From Candidatus Saccharimonadota bacterium (lineage in GTDB: Bacteria; Patescibacteriota; Saccharimonadia; Saccharimonadales; Saccharimonadaceae), in the NCBI GenBank assembly GCA_017447485.1, contig JAFSNI010000015.1, forward strand, positions 1-45,904: a stretch of DNA of 45,904 bases. The letters are read 5' to 3'. Of the stretch, positions 32,056 through 40,375 are shown piece after piece. The notes beneath the pieces are model-generated. The model was not told the DNA's origin and searched no databases. It saw nothing but the letters and a program-made list of their open reading frames with translations. Both the position numbers and the translations under genes were made by a program. Position 1 is the stretch's first letter; each line of letters opens with the position of its first letter.

Positions 32056-32676
32056 ATGCCTAAAAATATAAAAGTTAAAAGTGGGTTCACAATCATTGAG
32101 GTTGTGCTTGTGCTTGCTATCGCAGGCTTGATTTTTCTAATGGTTTTTGTGGCGTTTCCAGCTTTGCAGAGATCGCAACAAGATACACGGCGGCAGAACG
32201 ACGTGTCCCGTCTGTCCACCCAAATTACGAATTTCAAGACAAATAATACTAATGGGATTCCGGGCATGGGTAATAAAAATGATGGTGACACTGGCACCAT
32301 TGAAGGCGCGACAATTGATTCTAACGCCAAAGTTAACACTCGCGGCACGTGGGCATACTTCTACAAGAACTACTTACTTGCTGGTGGCGATACGTTTGAA
32401 GATCCGGATGGTAGTGAGTATAATTTAAAAGTCGTACGTTGCAGTAATGACGCTGCCGCCAGTGCAAGTAAGCCAAGCGCTGGTCTGAGTAACGGTGACG
32501 ACTGTCAAAGTGACGCTCAGAGATATGAGACTACTTTCGCCGACCAAGACCACACTATCTTAATCGTTCTTGGTGCGAAGTGCAACGGCGAAGCTTCTGT
32601 TGCTTCGTCTGGCGCTAGGGATATTGCTCTAGTCTATAAGAAAGAAGGTGGTGGTACGATTTGTATTGCTAACTAA
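32056..32676 (+). CDS. Type IV prepilin, copy B of an inverted pair
   Basis: 206 residues from the ATG with GAAAGGA upstream; the longer open frame has no support. KVKSG then FTIIEVVLVLAIAGLIFLMVF, Glu at +5. It is nearly identical to copy A in the first 35 mature residues, in the NAKVNTRGTWAYFYKNYLLAGGDTF block and in the C-terminal GEASVAS and GGGTICIAN; the segments between (residues about 70-90 and 140-160) differ most, as surface loops do. Four cysteines as in copy A. Confidence 0.93.
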   Translation: MPKNIKVKSGFTIIEVVLVLAIAGLIFLMVFVAFPALQRSQQDTRRQNDVSRLSTQITNFKTNNTNGIPGMGNKNDGDTGTIEGATIDSNAKVNTRGTWAYFYKNYLLAGGDTFEDPDGSEYNLKVVRCSNDAAASASKPSAGLSNGDDCQSDAQRYETTFADQDHTILIVLGAKCNGEASVASSGARDIALVYKKEGGGTICIAN

Positions 32677-32688
32677 CCAAAGCCTAAC

Positions 32689-32723
32689 AAAAAATATCGC
32701 TCTGACGAGGAGCGATATTTTTT
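32689..32723. terminator. Bidirectional terminator between pilin copy B and pilC
   Basis: A 14-bp stem, AAAAAATATCGCTC / GAGCGATATTTTTT, loop of 7. It would stop both convergent transcripts. It is almost the same sequence as the terminator after copy A. Confidence 0.88.
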
Positions 32724-32733
32724 ATGTGTAGTT

Positions 32734-33945
32734 TTAGGCGGTGACGGAGTTGACGAGGGAGTAAATCGGGAGGAGGGTACCGCCGACAACGATACCAATG
32801 AGGCCGGCCATGATGACCATGAGGATTGGCTCGATCATAGTGGAAATGTTGTTGATTTGTTCGTCGAGCTCGTTTTCGTAAACTTGGGCGGCCTTGCCAA
32901 GCATTTCGTCGATTTTACCGGACTGTTCGCCGATGCCAGCCATTTGCGGAATGAGCGGAAGCATATAATCAAGACCAGAAAGGGCGTCGGAAAGTGGCTT
33001 ACCGGATTTAATGATATCAAGCGCTTTGCTGTATTCTTTTTCGACGACGACGTTAGAAACGGCGTTGATGGCGATAGTGATAGACTCAAGCATTGGGACG
33101 CCGGTGGCAATGAGCATTTCGGCGGTGCGGGCAAAACGCGAAACGTAGAGCTTCCGGAAGAGGCCACCGAAAATTGGGACGTGGATTTTGAAAGTATCGG
33201 CAACTTCGCGGCCTTTTGGAGTGTGCTTAACAAATTTCCAAGAGCCCCAAATAGTAGCCCCGACAATACCAATGACTAGCCACCAGAATTGGCCGAAGAA
33301 CTCGGTGATATTGACGAGAGCCTGAGTTAGAGCTGGGAGTTCCTGACCCATGTCGTGATAGAGATCGCGAACTTGCGGAACAACGGCAATCAACATAAAA
33401 GCGAGCACAGCGATGATGACCACAAGGATAATAGCTGGATAAACGAGAGCGCCTTTGATCTTGCTCATCATGGAGGCGTCTTTTTCTTCTTGCTCGGCTA
33501 AGCGCCGCAAGGCAAGATCTAGCGTACCGGAAGCCTCACCGGCTTGGATGAGCGAAATATAGACGTTGTTAAAAATTTCTGGATGGGCAGAAAAAGCTTC
33601 ATAAAGACTTTTGCCGGATTCGACGGCGGTGATGATTTCTTCAGCAACGGCGCGCATGCCCTTTGACTCGGTTTGATCGGCGACAGTGCGGAGCGAAGCG
33701 GAGAGCGGAAGACCAGCACCAACGAGAGTGGCAAGCTGGCGCGTGAACATGATGCGGTCTTTAGTGGTGATGCGCTGAGCGGATTTGCCGAGCGGGTTAT
33801 TAGCACCTTCTTCAACGACGGATTCTGGGATGTAACCTTGTTCAATCAAGAGTTTGCCAGCGATAGATTCGGAATCTGCCTGGATATTTCCCTTAACAGT
33901 CTTCCCTGTGCTTTTGTCTCTGGCTTTATAATTAAACCGCTTCAT
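32734..33945 (-). CDS. pilC: Type IV pilus inner-membrane platform protein PilC
   Basis: 403 residues, GspF/PilC family. N-terminal FNYKARDKSTGKTVKGNIQADS, then two repeated cytosolic helical domains (FTRQLATLVGAGLPLSASL ... and FARTAEMLIATGVPMLESI ...) and three membrane helices (near 170-190, 215-240 and 375-398). The family line EPILMVIMAGLIGIVVGGTLLPIY ends the protein. Its ATG shares a base with the pilT stop. Confidence 0.97.
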   Translation of the reverse strand: MKRFNYKARDKSTGKTVKGNIQADSESIAGKLLIEQGYIPESVVEEGANNPLGKSAQRITTKDRIMFTRQLATLVGAGLPLSASLRTVADQTESKGMRAVAEEIITAVESGKSLYEAFSAHPEIFNNVYISLIQAGEASGTLDLALRRLAEQEEKDASMMSKIKGALVYPAIILVVIIAVLAFMLIAVVPQVRDLYHDMGQELPALTQALVNITEFFGQFWWLVIGIVGATIWGSWKFVKHTPKGREVADTFKIHVPIFGGLFRKLYVSRFARTAEMLIATGVPMLESITIAINAVSNVVVEKEYSKALDIIKSGKPLSDALSGLDYMLPLIPQMAGIGEQSGKIDEMLGKAAQVYENELDEQINNISTMIEPILMVIMAGLIGIVVGGTLLPIYSLVNSVTA

Positions 33946-35021
33946 TAGCCCCTCACTAGACGGTCTAATTCGTTAATGTCAACAGCGTATTCGCGGGCAG
34001 CTTCGTAAGAAATGGTGCCAGCTTGGACATATTTTGCGAGGGTGCGATCCATGGTCTGCATACCTTGGTCGGCGCCGGTTTGGATAGCGGTATCGATTTG
34101 GAAAGTTTTGCCGTCGCGAATGAGTGAACGAATGGCGGAGTTGGCGACCATGATTTCAGCGACACAGATACGGCCGCCGGCAATGGCCGGGACGAGGCGC
34201 TGAGCACAAATAGCCATAAGGATGCTAGAAAGTTGGGAGCGAATCTGCGGTTGTTGGTGCGGTGGGAAGACGTCGATCATACGATCGATAGACTGCGCGG
34301 CGGAGTTGGTGTGGAGGGTAGCGAAAACAAGGTGGCCAGTTTCAGCAATGGTAATCGCAGCCTGAATAGTTTCAAGGTCGCGCATCTCACCAATTAACAC
34401 AACGTCCGGATCTTCGCGAAGCGCGGACTTAAGCGCAGCAGAAAAGCTAAAAGTATCATAATGAACTTCGCGCTGAACTACGACGGAGCGCTTGGACTTA
34501 TGCGTGAACTCGACTGGGTCTTCAATGGAAATAATGTGACGAGATTTTTCGGTGTTGATTTTGTCAATCAAAGCGGCAAGGGTGGTGGACTTACCGGAAC
34601 CGGTTGGGCCAGTAACGAGGACGAGGCCGCGTGGAAATTCAGCAAAAGTTTCAACTACTTGTGGCATACCGAGAGTTTCGAGAGCTGGGATTTGGTTTGG
34701 GATAAGACGAAAAGCGGCGGCCATTTTGCCACGTTCATGAAAAGCGTTGACGCGGAAGCGAGCGAGGTCGCCAAAGGCAAAAGAATAATCAAACTCTTTA
34801 TCTTTCAAAAAAATCTTTTGCTGGTCTTCGTCCATAGTGGCGAAAATCAAAGTTTTTAGCATTTCTTCGTTCAAAACCGGAGTGTTTGGAATTGCAACGA
34901 GAGCGCCATCGACACGCAAAATCGGTGGCAGACCATATTGAATATGAATATCAGAAGCCTTGCGACGAACGCATTCTTCGAGTAAAGTTTCGATTTTGAT
35001 TTGTTGATTGCCCGTTTCCAT
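33945..35021 (-). CDS. pilT: Type IV pilus retraction ATPase PilT
   Basis: 358 residues. Walker A GPTGSGKST at about 134-142, Asp box IIIISIEDPVEF-like (HIISIEDPVEFTHKSK), Walker B VVLIGEMRDLETI and the His box FATLHTNSAAQSIDRMIDVFP. The C-terminal helix with AIRSLIRDGKTFQI is the PilT-type end. Retraction of the pilus would pull the cell to a host or surface. It follows pilB by 21 bases, with its own leaderless-type promoter in the gap. Confidence 0.96.
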   Translation of the reverse strand: METGNQQIKIETLLEECVRRKASDIHIQYGLPPILRVDGALVAIPNTPVLNEEMLKTLIFATMDEDQQKIFLKDKEFDYSFAFGDLARFRVNAFHERGKMAAAFRLIPNQIPALETLGMPQVVETFAEFPRGLVLVTGPTGSGKSTTLAALIDKINTEKSRHIISIEDPVEFTHKSKRSVVVQREVHYDTFSFSAALKSALREDPDVVLIGEMRDLETIQAAITIAETGHLVFATLHTNSAAQSIDRMIDVFPPHQQPQIRSQLSSILMAICAQRLVPAIAGGRICVAEIMVANSAIRSLIRDGKTFQIDTAIQTGADQGMQTMDRTLAKYVQAGTISYEAAREYAVDINELDRLVRG

Positions 35022-35027
35022 AGTTCT

Positions 35028-35036
35028 ATTATACCA
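35028..35036 (-). promoter_or_regulatory. Candidate leaderless extended -10 promoter of pilT-pilC
   Basis: TGG-TATAAT, 6 bases before the ATG at 35021, in the only real gap of the pilM-pilC gene run. It would uncouple retraction from assembly. Confidence 0.6.
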
Positions 35037-35042
35037 TAAGCA

Positions 35043-36806
35043 TCACGATAAATCACTCGCAACGCGATTAACTTCTTCCATTGATGTGATGCCCGACAAA
35101 ACTTTTAGCATACCGTCTTGACGCATAGTGATAGTTCCCTTTGATTTCGCGAGGCGCATGATTTCGGCAGAAGTGGAATGGCTAATAATAAGCTTTTGGA
35201 TTTCTTCATCCACGACGATAGTTTCGTAAAGACCGGCACGGCCTTTGTAACCACCAGGAGTCTCTTTAGTAATCATGCCTTTCGCGAGCATATATTTATC
35301 GTCGTTTTTGACTGGAAGACCTGGGTAGCCGAGATCTTCGCTGACGGAAGCGACATCTGCGTCTTCTTGCGGGAGCAGGTCGCCGACGATAGAGTTAATG
35401 GCTTCGGTTTCCATTTCGGAAGATTTATAAAGTTCGCGCTTTTCAGTGATACGACGGACCAGGCGCTGGCCGATGACGACGTTCAAAGTGGAGGCGAGGA
35501 GAAACGGTTCGATGCCCATGTCGAGAAGACGCGGGAGAATACCGGCGGCAGAGTTGGTGTGGAGGGTGCTGAAAACGAGGTGGCCAGTGAGGGCGGCCTG
35601 AACGGCGAGCGAGGCAGTTTCAGAGTCACGAATCTCCCCGACCATCACCGCGTCTGGGTCCTGACGAAGAATGGAACGAAGGCCAGAGGCGAAAGTGAGA
35701 CCAACGTCGGTGTTGACTTGGATTTGGTTGATGCCGTCCATTTTATACTCGACCGGGTCTTCCAACGTCACAATGTTGATTTCTTCGGATTTGATTTGTT
35801 GAATCAGAGCGTAGAGAGTGGTGGACTTACCAGAACCGGTTGGGCCAGAAGTTAAAATCATGCCGTTTGGCTGTTTAATGCCGTGAAGGACATCGCGGAG
35901 AGCGTGACCAGTCATACCCATTTTTTCAATGTCCATCGAGGTTCCAGTTTTATCGAGAAGACGAATCACAACCTGCTCGCCCCAAGTAACTGGAGAAATG
36001 GAAATACGCAGGTCGATTTCCTTGTCGTCAACAAGGACGGTGAACTGGCCGTCTTGCGGGATGCGGTGCTCGTCGATTTTAAGGTTGCTCAAAATCTTAA
36101 TGCGGGAAACCAGCGCCGGCGCGACGGTTTTTGGAAGATCCATAACTTTACGAAGGACGCCGTCAATGCGGCAACGAATGATTAAAGAATCTTCAAGTGG
36201 CTCGATATGAATATCAGAGGCTTTAGTCTTGGCGGAATAACTTAAAATTGTGGTAAGAGCCTTCGAAATCGGTGAATCCTGAACGATGGTTTTAACGTTG
36301 CTTTGGGCTTTTTCGGCAACTTCAGTATTAGTTTCTTTGACGGCTTCTTTAACGCTAGAAAAATCGCCATGGTTTTTGGCAATCATTTCGCGAACGCCAC
36401 GCTCGGACGACATCCAGACACGAATTGGACGGTTAATGAGGTTGGAGATGTAGTCGGTAACCTGGACGTTAGTGACGTCGGTCATGGCAACATTGAGAAG
36501 TCCGTCTTTTTCGCCGAGCGGAATAGCAAGAGCGCGTTTTTGGGCTTCGTATGGAATAATCGAGAGAATGTCTTGGTCGATGGTGATGTTTTTAAGTTCG
36601 ACATAAGGAACACCAATGATAGCGGCGGTGGCGTGGGCAACCATATCATCGTTAATGACGCCGCGATTTTTAAGCTCGGTGACGATGGACTTGTTGGAGC
36701 CGGCGATTTCGTTTTCGATGTTTCTGACTAGGTTAACGTCGGCGAGCCCTTCCCCCATGAGTAGGGAGACGATTTTTTCTTCGGCAGCCTTAGTCAACAG
36801 TGCCAT
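35043..36806 (-). CDS. pilB: Type IV pilus assembly ATPase PilB, without zinc cysteines
   Basis: 587 residues. An N-terminal GspE-N-like domain (1-150) is followed by the ATPase: Walker A GPTGSGKST, Asp box IVTLEDPVEYKMDG, Walker B AVMVGEIRDSETASLAV and the His box FSTLHTNSAAG. The region between GQRLVRRI and GYKGRAGLYE, which in most GspE/PilB proteins carries a tetracysteine zinc site, is an acidic insert here with no cysteine. The protein overlaps the preceding small gene by 17 bases. Confidence 0.96.
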   Translation of the reverse strand: MALLTKAAEEKIVSLLMGEGLADVNLVRNIENEIAGSNKSIVTELKNRGVINDDMVAHATAAIIGVPYVELKNITIDQDILSIIPYEAQKRALAIPLGEKDGLLNVAMTDVTNVQVTDYISNLINRPIRVWMSSERGVREMIAKNHGDFSSVKEAVKETNTEVAEKAQSNVKTIVQDSPISKALTTILSYSAKTKASDIHIEPLEDSLIIRCRIDGVLRKVMDLPKTVAPALVSRIKILSNLKIDEHRIPQDGQFTVLVDDKEIDLRISISPVTWGEQVVIRLLDKTGTSMDIEKMGMTGHALRDVLHGIKQPNGMILTSGPTGSGKSTTLYALIQQIKSEEINIVTLEDPVEYKMDGINQIQVNTDVGLTFASGLRSILRQDPDAVMVGEIRDSETASLAVQAALTGHLVFSTLHTNSAAGILPRLLDMGIEPFLLASTLNVVIGQRLVRRITEKRELYKSSEMETEAINSIVGDLLPQEDADVASVSEDLGYPGLPVKNDDKYMLAKGMITKETPGGYKGRAGLYETIVVDEEIQKLIISHSTSAEIMRLAKSKGTITMRQDGMLKVLSGITSMEEVNRVASDLS

Positions 36807-37134
36807 TGTCGTCTTCCTCGGTATTTTCTTCAGGAGTGTCGTTATTTGGAGTTTCTTCGGTATTTTCTTCGGACTCTAAGATGCTATTGTCAATACAGTT
36901 GCCGTTTTCATCGTAAGTTTCGCAACCATCGCCAACATAAACCTCGACAGTTGGGTTAATCGCGCGGTAGTTAAAAACCTCTATGTCTGGATCGACCAAG
37001 GTGGCGTCACTATCAATATTAATAGTTTTAAGATTAAAATCTTCGATGCCAGGAACAATCATATTGCAGGTGATGAAAGAAATGACGGCGCCAACGATAA
37101 AAATCGCGACTGAGGTGAGTAGGCTAGATTTCAT
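36790..37134 (-). CDS. Small acidic membrane protein of the pilus operon
   Basis: Not recognised. 114 residues: one N-terminal membrane helix or signal anchor (about 5-30), an extracytoplasmic beta-like segment (VEVYVGDGCETYDENGNCID, with two cysteines that may pair) and a strongly acidic Glu/Asp/Asn/Thr tail. Its place after the PilO-like gene is where pilP lies in other bacteria, but there is no lipobox and no clear sequence link. It overlaps the neighbours by 4 and 17 bases. Confidence 0.7.
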   Translation of the reverse strand: MKSSLLTSVAIFIVGAVISFITCNMIVPGIEDFNLKTINIDSDATLVDPDIEVFNYRAINPTVEVYVGDGCETYDENGNCIDNSILESEENTEETPNNDTPEENTEEDDNGTVD

Positions 37135-38090
37135 TCTTCTTCTCCTTCATCCGTGGTGCTACTGGTGTCGGTGGCACCGTATTTAATGGTTTTAGTTTCT
37201 TCGGTAACGGCGGTTGGCAAAGTGTAATAAGCAGTGAGTTCAGAGTTAAGCGTGAGACCGGCTTCGCTGCTCCATTCAATTGAGGCACGCGTAACGTCAA
37301 ATTCACGAATCGAGCGTTCGATATTGCTTAAGACTAACATAGTGGTGGCGGCGTCAGCGTCGACAGAGAGTTGAAATGGGATAGTGTAAAGATTGTTGCC
37401 AAAGCTGGCTTCGTCGTAAGTGCCGGCTGGGCTTAAGCCTTCTGGCTCCCAGTTGGACATAATGAAAATGCGGTTAAGACTGGAAAGAAGAGCTTCTTCA
37501 TTACGGAAGCCAGGCAAGGCGTCTGGAATAACGCGGAGGGCCGAGCAAATCTGGATGAGTTCGGTAGCGGCAGCGATAGTTTGGGTGTCTCCGCTGCTAA
37601 CGGCTTCACTATAAAATTCGTTAAGCTCGCCATAAGTGTAATTCTTGCCGGTGGAAGAGTTGACACAGTAAGATAAATCTTGTTTTGGAACAGAGTTCAA
37701 AGCGACGTTGGCCGCCATATTTTGAAGGATATTGGAGCGAAGCGTGCCTTGGACAGATGAAACGTCGATGTCGTTTGGACTGCAACGACGTAGTTCGTCG
37801 TCGGTGTAAGTGCTGCCTTTTGGCGCAGTGCAGATACCGATATTCTTAATGGTATCCGACAAGCTGACGATGGTTTGGTCTTCGGCAGCAATGACGGTGG
37901 CGTTGAAAGAAATCTGATTGATAAAATGGATGATGAGGGAGATGGCGGCGCCGAGGAAAATACTAGCGCCAAAGACGGCAATTAAAGTGTATTGTTGCGC
38001 TTCGGAAATTTTATTGGCTTTTGAGATGGCCTTGGAATCGCCGTTCCCTTTTAGATTGAATTTGAGACTCAGTTTTGAACCTGCTGCCAT
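37131..38090 (-). CDS. pilO: PilO-like type IV pilus alignment protein
   Basis: 319 residues. A cytosolic head of about 35 residues, one membrane helix (YTLIAVFGASIFLGAAISLIIHFI), a coiled region, then a C-terminal ferredoxin-like segment (LYTIPFQLSVDADAATTMLVLSNIERSIREFDVTRASIEW), the part that in PilO pairs with PilN. Four cysteines in the middle suggest disulfides outside the membrane. The assignment rests on position between pilN and pilB and on this layout. Confidence 0.75.
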   Translation of the reverse strand: MAAGSKLSLKFNLKGNGDSKAISKANKISEAQQYTLIAVFGASIFLGAAISLIIHFINQISFNATVIAAEDQTIVSLSDTIKNIGICTAPKGSTYTDDELRRCSPNDIDVSSVQGTLRSNILQNMAANVALNSVPKQDLSYCVNSSTGKNYTYGELNEFYSEAVSSGDTQTIAAATELIQICSALRVIPDALPGFRNEEALLSSLNRIFIMSNWEPEGLSPAGTYDEASFGNNLYTIPFQLSVDADAATTMLVLSNIERSIREFDVTRASIEWSSEAGLTLNSELTAYYTLPTAVTEETKTIKYGATDTSSTTDEGEEE

Positions 38091-39322
38091 TAGTTGCCTC
38101 CGTTCTGGTTACAAGTAGTGTCGCCTGGTTGACAATCGGCGGCGCGTTTGCCGAACATATTTTGAATTTGGACATAAGAATCTGTAACGTTGTAACGATT
38201 GGCTGGGCCAATGGCGATGACGTGCTTGTTGCTGAACTCGAAGATGTCTGGGTTCAAAGTGATGGTGGCGGAAAACCTGAGCACGAGCTGGCTGTCGGAG
38301 TCGCGACCGTTAGAGGAGTTCGAGATGACGATGCCGTCGTTTTCGCTCATGTCGATAAGGTTACAAGAAGAGTTGGTGCCAACCCAAGTGATGCCGTTGA
38401 TGGTTTGATAGACAGTTTCGGATGAACTGCCGGAGCTTTGATAATCCTCGACGCCGCTGTAAGTGATGCAAGAGCTTTCAAAGTGGGCGACGTTTTCAAT
38501 GGTGCCGCCGAGATCCATATATGGAGCACCGTCAATTGGATTTTCGCTATACCAGTCGGCAAATTGTGGCGTGCGCCAGACCTTAACGACGGTTTGGTCT
38601 TCATAGATTTCAGTTTCATAGCCGAGGATAGCTTCGGACTCGTTATAAATCATTTCGCCTTCGTCGTCATATTCAACGGTAGCTTCGTAGGTTGGGTTGC
38701 AACCTTCGCCAGTGATGAGCCAGTATGCGTATTGGCCTTTGTCGGTGTCATAGAAAGTCGAGCCGTCAGTGGCAGATTCAATCATACAATAAGCTGGGAT
38801 TTCGGTGCCGGCTTTATCAACATAATAACCATAATCATAACGCAGATATTGCATACTCTTTTTGAAGGCGTCGAGCACATTATAGTCAATGTATGGCGGG
38901 GTCAAAGCGTCGGCCTGAGCGTCAAACGAGATGGCAACTGGGCTGAGTGAAAGGTCGAGGCTGAGCTCAGAAATTTCAATTTTGTCGCCACTGGTTGGAA
39001 TGAGGGCGGAGAGAACGTTAAAGAGACGCGAAAAGACTTTTTTGTTGGTGGAGATTTCAGATAGGTTGCCGAGTTGGTCTTTAATGGTGAGGAAATCGGA
39101 AAGGTCGCTATAGTCGGTGATTTTGGAAGTGAGATTTTCAATAGTGCCGTTTTTGCTATCAACGATGGCCTGTTGACCGCCGGCGATACTAGCAAAAACG
39201 AGCGTAGTGGCAACCGAGGCTGCTGCGACGACAATACAGATGAAAAAGATTAAATTACGAAGCTTGATAGCTTTAATCATGTCATTTTTAATATCTGGAA
39301 CGAGGTTAATTTCGCGAGCCAT
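38090..39322 (-). CDS. pilN: PilN-like type IV pilus alignment protein, enlarged
   Basis: 410 residues, about twice the usual PilN. The start MAREINLVPDIK is the PilN signature that docks into PilM. One membrane helix (about 24-47), a coiled segment and a PilN core follow (VLSALIPTSGDKIEISELSLDLS ... ). From about residue 140 to 370 there is an extra Tyr/Asp/Ser-rich domain with several cysteines. The core strand pattern resumes near LVLRFSATITLNPDIF. The ATG shares a base with the pilM stop. Confidence 0.85.
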   Translation of the reverse strand: MAREINLVPDIKNDMIKAIKLRNLIFFICIVVAAASVATTLVFASIAGGQQAIVDSKNGTIENLTSKITDYSDLSDFLTIKDQLGNLSEISTNKKVFSRLFNVLSALIPTSGDKIEISELSLDLSLSPVAISFDAQADALTPPYIDYNVLDAFKKSMQYLRYDYGYYVDKAGTEIPAYCMIESATDGSTFYDTDKGQYAYWLITGEGCNPTYEATVEYDDEGEMIYNESEAILGYETEIYEDQTVVKVWRTPQFADWYSENPIDGAPYMDLGGTIENVAHFESSCITYSGVEDYQSSGSSSETVYQTINGITWVGTNSSCNLIDMSENDGIVISNSSNGRDSDSQLVLRFSATITLNPDIFEFSNKHVIAIGPANRYNVTDSYVQIQNMFGKRAADCQPGDTTCNQNGGN

Positions 39323-40368
39323 TAGTCGTTACTCCTTTCCGAAAGGCCGATAACTACGGCAAATTCGCTGGCGACTGAAGCGAGGGCACGTTGTTGCTCC
39401 GGAGTGGTGCGGACGGATTGCCATGGATTGCCACGCATGGTTGGGATATTGGTACGAGCTTCAATATATTCAGAGAAAAGTGGAATCATGCCGGCATAAC
39501 CAGAAAGGACGATACCGCCGACTTTGCCGTTTAGATAGTTGGTCTGGAAGAAGCGGACGGATTTGGTGAGCTCGCCGGCATAGGTTTCAAGCGGACGGCT
39601 TAAGATTTTGAATACTTGGCCTTCGATTTTATCTTCGGCGAGACCAAAGCGAAGGATGAATTGGCGGGCTTGGTCCTCTTTGACGTCGAGACCGACAGCT
39701 AAAGTTTGGACGAAATTGCCAAAACCGCCTGGGATTGAGCGGACGAGACGCGGTTGGTTTTTATAAACGACAACGAGGTCGGTAGATTTTTCACCAAAAT
39801 CAACTACCATAGTGGCGTCCATAGCGCCTGGGATTGAGAGTGAACGCGCCATAGCGAGCGGTTCTGGCTCCATCGCGACGATATTGAGACCAGCTTTTTC
39901 GATGGTTTCCATGGTGGTTTCAGCATAAGCCTTCTCGACGGAAGAGACTAGAACTTCAGTTTTAGCAGGGTCGTTTGGGCTTGGCCCTAAAATAATATAG
40001 TCAGCTTTGGCTTCGCTCATTGGCATTGGGACGTATTTATCGATTTCGTATTTGAAAGCTTTGGCAAGCTCCTTTTTTGGTAAAGTGTCAGTCTCGACAA
40101 TAGAAGTAAAAGTCTTGCTGGCTGGAAGACCAACAGCGATGTTTTTGGTTTTAATGCCGGCTTGTTCAACCGCGCCCATGATGGCTTCGCCGAGACGCTT
40201 TTTGCCGACGTCAGATTGGTCAGAGGTAAGTTTTTCGCTGATTGGAACGTAAGCATATTTAGAAAGCGCCCAGCCACGTTTTTCATCGCCCAAAAGCTGC
40301 ACGATGCGCATCGAGTTAGTTCCGATATCCAGCGAGAAGAAGTCGCCCACGCCATGCAATAAGTTCAT
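39322..40368 (-). CDS. pilM: Type IV pilus assembly protein PilM
   Basis: Actin-like cytosolic protein that binds PilN. 348 residues. FFSLDIGTNSMRIVQL (phosphate 1), KNIAVGLPASKTFTSIVE, ATMVVDFGEKSTDLVVVYKN (phosphate 2) and GGIVLSGYAGMIPLFSEYIE (adenosine) match PilM. First gene of the pilM-N-O-x-B-T-C run. TATAAT lies 7 bases before the ATG inside a perfect AT-rich inverted repeat (40369-40387). Confidence 0.95.
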   Translation of the reverse strand: MNLLHGVGDFFSLDIGTNSMRIVQLLGDEKRGWALSKYAYVPISEKLTSDQSDVGKKRLGEAIMGAVEQAGIKTKNIAVGLPASKTFTSIVETDTLPKKELAKAFKYEIDKYVPMPMSEAKADYIILGPSPNDPAKTEVLVSSVEKAYAETTMETIEKAGLNIVAMEPEPLAMARSLSIPGAMDATMVVDFGEKSTDLVVVYKNQPRLVRSIPGGFGNFVQTLAVGLDVKEDQARQFILRFGLAEDKIEGQVFKILSRPLETYAGELTKSVRFFQTNYLNGKVGGIVLSGYAGMIPLFSEYIEARTNIPTMRGNPWQSVRTTPEQQRALASVASEFAVVIGLSERSND

Positions 40369-40375
40369 ACCATAT

